This document shows, piece after piece, positions 34,911 through 45,369 of a DNA stretch of 64,000 nt. Made by a program: the position numbers and the translations under genes. How positions within the stretch are numbered: the stretch's first letter is position 1; each line of letters opens with the position of its first letter. This DNA comes from Schistosoma haematobium (taxonomy: Eukaryota; Platyhelminthes; Trematoda; Strigeidida; Schistosomatidae). The notes below the pieces were generated by a model that worked only from the letters and a program-made list of their open reading frames with translations, did no database searches and was not told the origin of the DNA. The stretch lies in assembly GCF_000699445.3 (NCBI RefSeq), contig NC_067202.1, forward strand, positions 14,227,924-14,291,923. Reading direction: 5' to 3'.

Positions 34911-35299
34911 TAAGTAATTGAATGAACAATTAATTTAATTCAATTCTTTATTTATGTACTACTTCCACTTTACAAATAATAATTAAATATATTTTCACTG
35001 ATTACTTTACATTTCTAGATATTTGTTGAAATCAATTCTAACGTAAACACATATCAACATTGAAACAATACCATGGAAACATTTGGAATATGTCTTACAT
35101 GTTTGTTTTTTTATATTTATGGAAATCTTTGGTAGGTCGGTTTACAACCATGGTGATTTTTTAAAATTTTAATTATGATTTCATTCGGGTTTTTTTGTTT
35201 TTGTTTATCTGGTTATTTTCTTTTCACTTGATTTAGTCAGCTCATTCACCAATCGATCGAAAATTTATTATTATTACCCTCATATTAGTCTTACATTTT

Positions 35300-36055
35300 A
35301 GCTCTCAGTCAGTCAGTGATCTTGAGTGCTGTTGGAGGTATAAAGGGAGTTTTCGCTTCCCGGTTGCGCACATCGTGGAAGGGTTCTTCTGGAGGTATCT
35401 AAAAAGGGAATTGGATTAGAGGTGATCTTAGTGACCTGAAAGCGTGACCACAGTGACCAAGAGACAACTGCTTGAGGTCGGTCACACACGACCTTTTTAT
35501 GAGTAATTTTCGTGTTAGCTCCGCACTTGTAAAAACCTTACTGCCGGAGACGGATATCCGTGGGATCAGGGGAGATATGCATTTTTAGGGTCGACCTTTT
35601 CTAACCCCACCCCTCCTTGTGGGAAGGCAGCATCGCTGTTCTGCTGGTTGTTTGAAGGAAATACCTTACTGCTGTCACACCTCTGTACAGTCAACAGTAC
35701 GATTTCGCTTTAGGACCTTAGGTTTATGTCTTTTAGTCTTACCGCTCTTCAACCAACCTGTCTGACATGGTAGGACCTTGAGGAACGGTTGTTCCAACCA
35801 ATATAGCTTGGTTTCTCCGTCACGATAGGCAAGCTCGACCACCACGTCAAGGTAGCAACAACCGTCGGGATTAAAATCGCTTCATATCTTTCTACGTACT
35901 AATTATTTCTTCTTGTACTATATCTTTATATGCAATCTTTCTTTTATATATTACCACCATTTAATTAACTACTTCTATGAATCCGCTGTTCATCTTGCTG
36001 TGCTAATGAGGTGTGGCAACTTGAACCGATGCTTATATGTGTCTGGTCCTACGTT
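35300..36055 (+). mobile_element. RTE-B 5' region joined to RTE-B 3' UTR
   Basis: From 35300 an LINE leader-like segment ('gggagttttcgcttcccgg', 'cacgataggcaagctcgacc') runs to about 35868 and passes directly into the RTE-B 3' UTR ('gattaaaatcgcttcatatc' to 'ggtcctacgttgta', 36055). No RT lies between, so it resembles the short RTE-A derivatives in plan. Assignment of the leader to RTE-B is inferred from 36705-36760 and 60075-60125, where the same block adjoins RTE-B pieces. Confidence 0.55.
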
Positions 36056-36483
36056 GTAGATTTCCAGGGGTTGAACTTCTACCAGGAGATTCACTTGTTG
36101 ACTTCGAATATGCCGATGACATAGTTCTATTCAGTGAAGACGCTGACAAAATGCAAAGTCTTCTGACTACTCTAAACAATAATGCTAGCATGTTCGGCAT
36201 GCGATTCTCCCCATCCTCCAAACGCAAAATGTTGCTTCAGAATCGGGCTGCATCGACACTCGAACTAATGATAGGGAGTGAAGTAATTGAGCGTGTTGAC
36301 CACTTCACTTATCTTGGAAGTCTCATCAGCCCTTGTGGTCTGGTGTGTGACGAAATCTCAGCACGGATACAGAAGGCTCGACTAGCTTTCGCCAACTTGC
36401 GTCATTTATGGTGTAGGCGAGATATCCGTCTATCAACCAAAGGACGTGTTTTCTGTGCAGTAGTCCGTTCCGTCGTACTTTAG
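36037..36483 (+). pseudogene. RTE-B reverse transcriptase fragment
   Basis: Encodes ELLPGDSLVDFEYADDIVLF (catalytic YADD), then a SEDADKMQSLL helix, MRFSPSSKRKMLLQ (motif D, Lys-rich), DHFTYLGSLISP (motif E) and ARLAFANLRHLWCRRDI. A premature stop at 36481-36483 follows. Coding-like sequence goes on in another frame to about 36700. It differs clearly from RTE-A (DFEYADD versus LEYADD). The 5' two thirds of the protein are absent. Confidence 0.8.
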
Positions 36484-36765
36484 TGGCTGTGAAACATGGC
36501 TGATAAGAGTAGAGGATATCCGTAGGTTACCAGTATTCGATCACAGGTGTCTTCAAAGCATTGCTCGTATATCCTGGGACCATCGAGTAAGTAATGCAGT
36601 TGTTAGGAAACGGGTACTAGTTAGGGATGGCAAATCAATTGATGAAGTGGTGACAATTCGTCAGTTGAGATGGATGAGGCACGTTTGTACTTTGACTGCT
36701 TCATCACGATAGGCAAGCCTGACCACCACGTCAAGGTAGCAACAACGGTCGAGAAATTTTAATTC
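36484..36765 (+). mobile_element. RTE-B C-terminal remnant fused to RTE-B leader block
   Basis: Up to about 36700 this is the frameshifted end of the RT protein (SRGYP, 'gaccatcgagtaagtaatgc', 'cagttgagatggatgaggc'). From 36705 it becomes the 'cacgataggcaagcctgacc' leader block also seen at 35815. This is a chimera or nested insertion. Confidence 0.55.
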
Positions 36766-36944
36766 TGATGTATAAGTGACAAGATAATAATACTATAAGG
36801 GGTAACTGGCTATTTTAAAGTTTGCAAAAGTGCCGAAATTCTGGCTGGTAATGCATTAAGGTGAAAGTATCCTTTGAGTAGAAACAAGTAACCAATAAAC
36901 AACCTTACGATTTACATCAAAATCTGATCTTAGCTACATAAACA

Positions 36945-37095
36945 CTGAAAACCAGAAGTCACTGGTCATCTGTCTTGTTCTGGTATGCAATTTTTTAGTA
37001 ATGCAAATCCACTACCCTACCACACTAGATCCTACCCTGGTTAACACTCGACACGATCGGACTCCACCAGTCACCGCTTATCACTAGAACTCAGA
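36945..37095 (-). repeat. H3 SINE, decayed
   Basis: The end 'ctggtttt' and the leader 'ctggtggagtccgatcgtg' are recognisable on the minus strand; the middle is deleted. Confidence 0.45.
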
Positions 37096-37734
37096 AAATC
37101 ATTTGACGGAATTAGTCACCAGTGAGCAATGGATGCATCCGCTACGTTGATTTTATGAATGAGCTTTATTGAGATATCTAACACTAATGCAAAATATCTT
37201 TCCAGTTCTTCCTGATCTCAAATAGTTTTTCAAATAAATTAAACTATGAAATTCACTAATCATTGGAAACTTCTGACAATGCTGACAATAAAGAATCGTA
37301 ATATATTTGAACTTAAATTTGTTGGTTGAGTTATTCTAGTTGAATTTCATACTTTTAATGTGTGACTCTATCTTAAATTTATCCTACTGGTCGGTATAAT
37401 TTGAAGTCATTTCAATTCATGAGAACATCTATAACATAAACTAATTCGAAAACTTTAGGTCATAAGAGTGCTGTGGAGTTTTTAAAACATAGTTATATAT
37501 ATTACTTATAAGTAAACAAAATTTTAGTGCTCAATTATTTTACCCGCATACTATTGGCAAGCTGTCGTGAGTACTGTTGTAGTCAATGTTCTTTTCCCCA
37601 TATTGAACTGGTCATCTAAATCTCTATCTATTCTATGTATCGATTGTTTCTGCTAGTTTTTTATGATTAAATGTAAGTTACACCGCAGTAATTCTATTGT
37701 TTTATTATGTAAGGTGAGGATCGGAGGTAGTAGG

Positions 37735-38055
37735 AATGAAACGTAACCTAGGTTTCGTGTTTTTTGGCACTTATCAACAAGGTGTACCTGTAACATTGAA
37801 AGAATTGATATTCCTTGGTGGATTTCATACCAAGTTTCTCAGAGTTACGTTCAAAGTCCTCACGAATAGGCTACAGGTTAGTCACGCCGCTCGAATGTCT
37901 CAGATTATCAAGCTTGGTCACACATGTTCAAATCCACGAGGGTTCGTCAGTTTTATCAAGATTACTAGTACATCTTCCTTAAAAGCATCAACTAAAACGG
38001 AGAAATGGGTCAATCATGATGTTCTATCGACTACCTCCAAACCTCACTACTTTAC
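37735..38055. repeat. H2 SINE inverted pair
   Basis: Minus copy 37735-37860 ('ggtacaccttgttgataagt', then CCAAAAAACACGAAACCUAGGU) and plus copy 37865-38055 ('tgttcaaatccacgagggtt', 'gattactagtacatcttcc', 'ctatcgactacc'). The open frame at 37736-38062 runs through both and is taken as chance. Confidence 0.6.
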
Positions 38056-38059
38056 ATCT

Positions 38060-39190
38060 TAACATAGTGCGTGCCATATCTAGTCATTGGGACTGGTGAC
38101 CACATTTCTATTTGATTGATGGAAGTCGATCAATACTTATAAGGAACTAACACACATTATAATGATCACCGTCCAGTTATCAGTCAATTATAAATTCTGT
38201 GGGATTATATATACATATATTCCATGAAGCTTCGACAGTCTTCATATTTTAATCGACGTCATCCGATATGACGGAACTACTCTTCATCTTTGTCTACATG
38301 AATACCGGTTAACTGTTGAACTCCATAATATATCTTCGTTTATATCAATTTAAATGGATGATTATAGATACATTTTCAAATGTGACAGAATGTTAAAAGT
38401 TTGAATAGAGATAATAAAAAGACCAGAGAATTACTTGGCATTGAATTTAGTCAATGATCAATAAAAAGCACATTGAAACCAATCCAATTTATTAACCAAT
38501 AAAAAATTTAGGATTGTGCAATTAGGTCAAAGGAAGAGACAATCATAATAAATATGTAGACAATGACAAGTTGTTAAAGGTCATATCAGTAATATTATAT
38601 TTGTTATGGATAAAGTATACAGGGTGATAGATTTAAAGACAATAGTGATATTATATTACTATAACTCTATTCACTTCTAAACTCTCTCTCTCCATCCATC
38701 CAAGCTTGTTAAAGTGGTTTATTGGATAAAATACAAGAACATTGGACTGACATCCAGGTTAATTCAATTGATTATTAATTATATAGTATTATTATTAACT
38801 GGTTAATTGTTATTAAATACATAATCATTACAATTCATCCTTATTACACAATCCAGCGGTTATCTGAATTCAATAGTTAAGCAGAAGGCATTGGTTTCAA
38901 GTCTCAAAGTAAACATTAACACTGGACTATGGCAGATACATTCAGTCTATAAGTTTCAATTAAATAGGCTGAAACACATGCCTTAAATGCCATTGTTAGT
39001 CATTATTGAATTCTAATTAAATACTATACACTATTTGATCATATATCCATAGTATATTTTCCTTTTTTTTTGCTTTATAGTTTAGATATGTGAAACATTT
39101 TGTATTTTTCTGTTGATCCTTGTGAATTTGTTTTTTGTTTTGCTAAAATGCTTGTCAAAATAGTGAAGACATTTTTTATTCAGATCAAAT
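38060..39190. other. Intergenic, no feature recognised
   Basis: AT-rich; no gene or assigned repeat, apart from the approach to the hammerhead at 39204. Confidence 0.35.
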
Positions 39191-39203
39191 ATGATCTAAT
39201 TTA

Positions 39204-39246
39204 TTCTCTGAAGAAGTAGCTTGCATTGAGTTACGAAACGTCAGAA
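39204..39246 (+). ncRNA. Penelope-type hammerhead ribozyme motif
   Basis: Core CUGAAGA (39208-39214) and GAAAC (39235-39239) in the right order. Stem II GUAGCU/AGUUAC pairs six bases around the loop UGCAUUG. Stem I UUCU/AGAA (39204-39207 with 39243-39246) flanks the predicted cleavage after GUC (39242). Stem III is minimal, as described for hammerheads of Penelope-like elements. A Penelope fold-back repeat lies 350 bp downstream. Confidence 0.7.
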
Positions 39247-39589
39247 AATTAATAAAAAAAGATTTTTTTCTCACAATACTTAACTGAGTTGGTACTAGGA
39301 TCCTGTGTATAGGTCAACACAAGTAAGAACATAAAGATAAATGATAAGGACTCTGTTACATCCGTGAAACGTCTACCCACTAATATATATATGAGATTAT
39401 TGTCTCTATCTAGTAAAAGACCTTAACGCGGCAGATTACTCAGTTCAACCTTGAGTTAGCAAATGCATGAATTCTATTTTCATTGAACAACCTCAACAAT
39501 CTATAACTTGATAAGTTGGCGAATGAACTCAGAAAGAAGATGATTAATTACTGATTTGCATTACCTTGAATCAATTATATGTGATGATC

Positions 39590-39795
39590 AAGAAATGATC
39601 GAGAAGATTTGTAGTTCAGGTGGATGATTATGATGGAGTTTTATTTTCTGAACTAGATGATTTCATTGTGGAGCTTTCATCGTTCTACTGAACAACATCA
39701 TTTGTGTTTGTGCGGATGATATCATTCAAAAGAACGATGAAATCTCCACAATCAAATCATTCAGCTCAAAAAACAAAACTCCATCAAAAAGATTA
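39590..39795. mobile_element. Penelope-derived fold-back element
   Basis: Two arms of about 55-70 bp ('gatggagttttattttctga' side near 39632 and 'agctcaaaaaacaaaactcc' side near 39764) are reverse complements. Both match the ends of the Penelope-like copy at 61490-62725. The roughly 45-bp centre has no coding capacity. Confidence 0.7.
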
Positions 39796-39854
39796 TCAAT
39801 GTCATGTGTGTCAAGTCCTATTTAGTGCAAATTGAATGCTATGTTGAATCACCT

Positions 39855-40080
39855 AGACTAGTGACCGCATTGTAACTTCTTGGTCGATAGTATTTATCTT
39901 CCCTTAAATCGTGAGATTAAAATTGCTTTATATTTTTCTTTCTATGCAATCTTTCTTTTATATATTATCACCATTGAATTAACTACTATAGATTCGGTGT
40001 TCATCTTGTTGTTCTAATGAGGTATGGCAATTTGGACCGATGCATATATGTGATTAGTCCAACGTGGTAAACTGACTTAC
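39855..40080 (+). mobile_element. RTE-B LINE 3' end
   Basis: 'gtgagattaaaattgcttta', 'atgcaatctttcttttatat', 'ttctaatgaggtatggcaat' and the end 'acgtggtaaactgacttact' match other RTE-B tails. Confidence 0.65.
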
Positions 40081-40179
40081 TGATAATATTTGATTTACAC
40101 TAAGAAGGACCTGACACACATGACATTGATCACCACCAAGTGATCAATCAATTGTAAATACATCTCAGTCCTACAGGTG

Positions 40180-40380
40180 GTCAGTTACGGCCCGAATAAC
40201 CTAGTGGTAACATTTCTGACTATGAAGCCAGTTGACACGGGATTGAATCCGTTAGGGAGCATCAGTTTCCTCAAGATTACAGATACATCTTGTTGATGAA
40301 TGGCAAATAGCACGAAACTCGGGTTCAAGGTTTTCTGTTGACTATCTCGAACCACCATCTCAAATTGCAATGATTTTTCG
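40180..40380 (+). repeat. H2 tRNA-like SINE with hammerhead-like motif
   Basis: The tRNA-like 'cctagtggtaacatttctga' and 'gggattgaatccgttag' are followed by CUUG (40289-40292), UUGAUGA (C3 changed to U), GCAC-GAAAC, and GGGUUCAAGG whose CAAG can pair with CUUG as stem I. One core base is wrong, so activity is unlikely, but the architecture is clear. Confidence 0.7.
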
Positions 40381-40492
40381 ATTGCATTAAATTTCTATAC
40401 TATTTACACGGATTAATATTTAGTTTTGTTTGTAATACATTAAGCTGATTATTACTTAAGATTAATTGATTTGACGGTTATCATTAAGCTAG

Positions 40493-40757
40493 TTAAGGGA
40501 TAAGACTATAATTTATGGATGATCTTTGAGCGACGCCAGACTGACCATGAGAGTTTCTGTCTACATACTACGACTAAATGATGGTTATAAAGCAGTTTGT
40601 AGAATAAGGATTATGATTTACAGTTGATGGTTAGGGTTAAGAATTAGATTTAGGGTTTTCATCATGAACTGACATCAGCTATAATGCTAGGACTCTATTT
40701 AGCCAAATGGGTAAATGAATCTAAGACCTATTATTGTTCGTCCACAAATGATGGTCT
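40493..40757 (-). mobile_element. Small TIR element, inverted copy
   Basis: Both terminal repeats are recognisable ('gactataatttatgg' on the left; 'tccacaaatgatggtctc' on the right, more decayed). It contains 'gatttagggttttcat', the reverse of the block in the other copies. Confidence 0.7.
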
Positions 40758-40844
40758 CGCCAATTAAGGTTTCTTAAATTGTGATTATATGTTACAGATG
40801 ATTGACAGAGAAAAAAAGATGGTTAATATCTTAGAGTCTTTGAT

Positions 40845-41125
40845 ATTCTAATCAATTAACTGCTTGGATGATCTAATCAGATTTAGAATAACCGGTTTTC
40901 GATTTGGGTGCGGAATTCATTCATTTATTTTTGGCTAAATAGTGTTTTGGGCATTATAGATTATATTAGTTAGTGATGAAAACCCTAACCATCAACTGTA
41001 AATCATAATTGTGATTTCTCACACTAGTTTATAAGGCCTCACATAGTTTTAGTTAGTAGGATGGATATACTCAAGGTCACTTTAGTGTCCCTCAAATGTC
41101 GTCCATAAATTATAGTCTCATCACT
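40845..41125 (+). mobile_element. Small TIR element
   Basis: Left part 'ctaatcagatttagaataac', then 'gtgatgaaaaccctaaccat', and the right terminal repeat 'aattatagtctcatca'. The left terminal repeat is lost. It lies about 90 bp from the inverted copy 40493-40757. Confidence 0.7.
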
Positions 41126-41162
41126 ATTTTCAGAATGTGTTTTGTGGAGATTTTAGAAATTT

Positions 41163-41350
41163 CACTGGTTGAAATGATGAGTTAATTGAAGCTAGACCAC
41201 CATGGAAAACCTGGATAGGTCCTGGGTTCGAATCTCTTGGGGGGCGGGATCGTGGATGCGCACTCCTGAGGAGTCCCATACTAGGACGAAACGGTCGTCC
41301 ACTGTTTCCAGGTTTTCCATGGTGGTCTAGTTTCAGTTGACTCATGAATT
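41163..41350. repeat. H3 fold-back SINE with intact hammerhead core
   Basis: Left arm 41163-41213 is the reverse complement of the right end (41308-41350). Between them lie 'gtcctgggttcgaatc' and CUGAGGA (41266-41272), stem II GUCC/GGAC, GAAA (41288-41291) and a GGUCGUC. Stem I has the same C-C mismatch at the cleavage site as other H3 copies. Confidence 0.8.
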
Positions 41351-41354
41351 CATC

Positions 41355-41925
41355 ACTATTTGTTTACCATATCATTCATATATAAATGTATCATTTTATT
41401 CTTCTCTTTTGTCTTATCAGACACTATTTTTTTCTCATATCATTGGCAAATCAAGTAATCTCCTTTAGAGATCATAAGAAAATCAATTATCATTTGTTTT
41501 CTACAAATATTTATACAATACTTCAACCATGTTGGTCCATACAGACTACTTACACTACTACTAGCACTACTATGTAGTTCAGATTATTCGCATAGTCAAA
41601 TTATAATCAACAATTAAAGAGGTTCATTAAAAGGATTAGGAATCAATCATGATGGCTTAGATGTTGTTTACAATCTTGAATTCCAGCATTTAATTATGTA
41701 TACATTACCATTCAGTGATTTTCATATCTTATTCTCAATGTTTAAATGTTTGTATTTTGTCATTTTCTATTATAATTTATTTTAATCTTTTATATCATTT
41801 CCTGTTTATTATGCTGATGTAATCTGATAACTTGATGTAATATGTATAGTTTTAACAGTCTCTTTCCCGCTCTCTCTCTCTCTCTGTCTCCGTTTGTTGA
41901 TGACAACTACTTTTTTGGTTAGCGT
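41355..41925. other. Intergenic, short CT-rich tract
   Basis: AT-rich sequence with a CT microsatellite near 41870-41890. No gene seen. Confidence 0.4.
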
Positions 41926-41929
41926 TTTT

Positions 41930-42055
41930 TATCGAGTTAGTTTTCTATAGGATACGGTAGTTAACCCCATACCCAACCCTCCTCTTTTAGCGGGGCTTGG
42001 GACCGGTAGTAACTTTAGAAAAGCTACAGGCGGGGTTATGATTACAACTAATTAA
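41930..42055 (+). repeat. Repeat E
   Basis: 'ttagcggggcttgggaccgg' and 'gctacaggcggggttatg' match 58795-58890 (plus) and, on the minus strand, 9420-9540. This is probably a LINE UTR. CT repeats follow. Confidence 0.5.
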
Positions 42056-42344
42056 AAGAGAATGATTGTACCATTCCCCCCTCTCTCTCTCTCTAGATTT
42101 ATATTCATTTCAAAGAGAAATTATTGAATAATAATGTAAGGATTTTTCTTTTTTTTCACCATACAGTCTTTCAAAACTATGATCATTATTTGTATAGATA
42201 TCAATATGTTGATGACATCACTAATAGATGAAAACAGTAATTTGTTGTTTTTCTTTTTCCTATTTTTGTTTGTCTCTTTTTTATTCGGAAGAAATGATAA
42301 TTCATAATTGTAGAATTTATTTAATTAATTCTTTTTCTTTACCT

Positions 42345-42460
42345 GAATTCACTAGATGGCTGTTTCGTCCTAGTATAAGACTCATCAGGAGTGCATATCA
42401 GGGATCTCGTAGGCAGAAGTCGAACCCAGGACCTTCGGTCTCATGGAATTCTCTGGGATG
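42345..42460 (-). repeat. H3 SINE, partial
   Basis: The minus strand has 'gtcctgggttcgacttctgc', 'atgcactcctgatgagtctt', and GGACGAAACAGCC. CUGAUGA and GAAAC are both kept and stem II can partly pair, so a hammerhead fold is possible. Confidence 0.65.
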
Positions 42461-42479
42461 ACATTCGTAAAATATGTTC

Positions 42480-43085
42480 AAGTCACCGAAATCGATGGTT
42501 TAAGATAGTGACACCAATTGAATTATTGCCCCTTTACCCGAACATACGATGACAGACCTCTACAATACTAACATGGTGTAGCCATTAGATGTTAGTAATG
42601 CTTCGCAGACAATAATAACCAAACATGGAGAGTCGTTTAACATCCTTAATATGTAGAGGCCAGGTTTCACAAGCATGAGGCTAAACTGCTCTCACCTACA
42701 CGTTGAAGATCTGACCTTTTACAGTTAGACTAACATTACGAAGGCGCCAAAGATGGCTCAGATTGATATAAGCCGGTTTGGCTTTCACTATACGTGAGTT
42801 GATCTCATCACTTACGCCACCGCCAGCACATACACAGATACACAAACCTTTCAGCTGCTTCTAACTTCTCACCATCTAGAGTGAATTTAAGTTTAAGGTC
42901 CTTCCAGTCTTGTAAAAGTACTTTGCACTTGGAAGGTGCATAATACATTCCATACCTACGGCCATTTACTACGAACTGATTATTGGGGATTGCATGGCTT
43001 GGTTAATATACTCAAACTGTACAATATGGTGAAGAGAGTCTGAATCCACCGATAGGAAGCAGTGATCTATCGTGATTTTTGCCCG
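42480..43085 (-). mobile_element. RTE-A LINE fragment (RT and C-terminal part)
   Basis: The minus strand corresponds to about 26010-26640 of RTE-A, including the motif D/E region ('gcaccttccaagtgcaaagt'), 'gtgatgagatcaactcacg', 'cttgtgaaacctggcctc' and 'ggtgtcactatctt'. Many substitutions and small indels; dead. Confidence 0.75.
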
Positions 43086-43094
43086 GCTAATTAT

Positions 43095-43575
43095 CGCATA
43101 ATACAAAGATTATATTTATAGAAGTGAGAACATCATGTCAGTTCTACTGTACGAAGCTCAGTCTTGGAGAACTAATACAACCATCATCAAGAACGTACAA
43201 GTATTTATTAATAGTTGTCTACGCAAGATACTCAACATCCATTGGCCAGATACCATCAGTAACAGCCTACTGTGAGAGAGAACAAACCAGCTTCCAGATG
43301 AATGGGAAATTAGGAAAAGTCGATGGAAATGGATAGGACATACATTGCAGAAATCATTAAACTGCATCACGAGGCAAGCCCCAACTTGGAATCCTGAATG
43401 GAATCGGAAAAGACCAAAGCTAAAGAACGCATTACTTTGGGAAATGGAAGCAGATCTGGAAAGGATGAATTACAACTGGAAGGAGGTGGAAAGGATTGCC
43501 CAGGACAGTGTTGGATGGAGAATGCTGGTGAGTGACCTATACTCCTTCACGAGGAGTAACAGGTGTAACTGAACT
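43095..43575 (+). mobile_element. RTE-C LINE 3' coding end, copy 1
   Basis: Read across small frameshifts it encodes a C-terminal LINE domain: [67 protein letters not shown], then [20 protein letters not shown] and a stop. The first half is in a different frame from the open frame shown by 43345-43572. Almost identical to the inverted copy at 50520-51008. Confidence 0.78.
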
Positions 43576-43589
43576 GAATTATCGCGTGA

Positions 43590-44015
43590 TTTACTAGCCA
43601 ATTGGAATACAACTTCTGCAATCCCATCACTGTACTAATCCAATGACGTATTGACCAGCATGATCAGCCTAGAGTCCTTATTGATTTGTTTTCTTTCTAG
43701 TCCTGCCCGTTGAGTTCAGAACACCAATACCAGCTTCCACTATACGAATCATTCATTTCAAACATACTTGGTTTCTAAAGCAGCCAAACAGACCACATTA
43801 CACCATAAAATAAGAATTAATGTTTATATAAGATCAAGTCAAAAATTGGTTGTGAACGTGGAAGACTAATTAATAAACTGAGTATAATTTAAGAATAGTA
43901 AATCGTACGATAATAATCTACAGGTCAAAATAAAGCTTAGAATAAAAGGAATATGAATATGCATAATCTAATTACTCAATAGTTAAACAATAGGAATATA
44001 TATATATATATATAT
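43590..44015 (+). repeat. Repeat D, copy 2
   Basis: Follows RTE-C directly and matches 10085-10515. It ends at an (AT)n tract (43996-44022). Confidence 0.6.
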
Positions 44016-44022
44016 ATATATA
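43996..44022. repeat. (AT)n microsatellite
   Basis: Uninterrupted TA/AT dinucleotides, at the end of repeat D. Confidence 0.9.
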
Positions 44023-44024
44023 AC

Positions 44025-44110
44025 ATAATCCCTTCAAGATTACAGGTGGACCATTACCAATAAGTGCCAAATACGACGTGACCAAGGTTAGTCAGTTTGT
44101 CATGCTCACT
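44025..44110 (+). repeat. H2 SINE, 3' part
   Basis: 'cttcaagattacaggtggac', 'taagtgccaaatacgacg' and 'accaaggttagtcag' follow H2 order. The core has decayed. Confidence 0.5.
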
Positions 44111-44330
44111 ACTTTCAATCAATTAACTTCTAGAGTTCTGCTTTGGTGATTTTGTCAATGTTAAATGGCAAGATGGAACTTGTAGGTCTATTATTCGTAT
44201 GTTCATGTTATATTAAAAGGGTTTTCTCAATGTCTATGCTTTCTTACGATTAACGTCTTTAAAATTATAAATTGTATATTCGCTAATATTTCCAAAGCCA
44301 GTTCTAGTAAACATATACTTGGTACTGTAT

Positions 44331-44505
44331 GCAAAGATGGATAATGGCTAGCAGTGGAATCCAGGACGCGCGTTTCGTCCTATTTGGGACTCATCAGCTG
44401 GATTTCCCTTCATCTCAGAGTTGATGTTCACTCTGGGACTCGAACTTAGTACCGTTCGCTTCGAACGCCATCGCGTTATCCACTTAGCTACTGGGTACTT
44501 TTAAT
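44331..44505 (-). repeat. H1 (Sm-alpha-like) SINE, well preserved
   Basis: The minus strand shows the tRNA-like part ('gtagctaagtggataacgcg', 'gcgttcgaagcgaacgg', 'gttcgagtcccagagtg'), 'aacatcaactctgagatgaa', then the hammerhead and 'ttccactgctagcc'. It is the best H1 copy in the window. Confidence 0.88.
44360..44402 (-). ncRNA. Hammerhead ribozyme, intact (Sm-alpha type)
   Basis: On the minus strand all parts are present: stem I UCCAG/CUGGA (44398-44402 with 44360-44364), CUGAUGA (44391-44397), stem II GUCC/GGAC (44387-44390 with 44377-44380) around CAAAUA, GAAAC (44372-44376), a minimal stem III (ACGC/GCGU) and C17 at 44365. It is expected to self-cleave after the C of GUC. Sm-alpha hammerheads from Schistosoma have this same layout. 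Confidence 0.88.
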
Positions 44506-44889
44506 ATTTAAATCATAATTAATTTATTTCTCATAATTTTCATCCCTCTTTTACCAAACAAACTGTCAATTAATCATATACACTATAGCCCTAATAAGGA
44601 GTACAAAGTGCGGTCGGAAGATTGTTTATTTTTTTAAATCATATTATCTATGTCTAATCGTTTTTTCCGATCATCGATACTTACCACTTGTATTGTTCTT
44701 AGCTGCTAACAGAGAGCTGCCGGTATATACGTTGTTAATAACTGACTCCTGTAAACTGGATTAGTATACATCAGTTTTTCAATGTGCTACTTGTATCTTG
44801 GAACTCAATTGGGTCTATTTAGCATCGACCACCTTATTAATGTTAACAATGCGAAATAAACTACCAGTTATTAATTTATCCGACATAAA

Positions 44890-45245
44890 TGTACAGGGTA
44901 CGATTTCTTAAAATATCCAGTCGCAGTGTACAACCTTGCATATGAATACATCGGTTCAAGTTGCCATACCACATGAGCACTACAAGATGAAATTATTAGG
45001 CCAAATCCAAGAGTAGCAAGGAAAATAACAGTATTGTTGGTAACAGAGAAGAATAGGCATTGAAGATTCGACTTCAGAACAAAGTATAGATTAGTGAAAT
45101 AAAAGCAATAAAAAGTGATGAGAAGTTTAGAAACTTATAATCTGTCTGAAAACGGATGACAAAAATGAATACACCTGAACCATTCTAAGCGATCTCATTC
45201 AAAGTCTTTAACCATTGGTTATTGTAACCAAGTGGAAAACAACTA
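44890..45245 (-). mobile_element. RTE-B LINE 3' end
   Basis: The minus strand has the C-terminal bases ('ggttaaagactttgaatgag'), the 3' UTR, and the terminal 'gccataccacatgagcac'-side blocks, ending near 'cagtgtacaacc'. It adjoins a plus-strand RTE-B copy and so forms an inverted pair. Confidence 0.65.
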
Positions 45246-45369
45246 AGCAGAAGCAATCAAAACCAAGAACAGACAACGCCATACCAAAGCTTTGGGAACC
45301 TATTTCTGAGATCATTGTAATAAACATTTATAAATGGACACCAATAAGCTAAAATCTGGAGATTGAACT

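Noticed and set aside
37736..38062. Open frame of 108 codons
   Set aside because: It crosses the two arms of an inverted H2 SINE pair; no conservation expected as protein.
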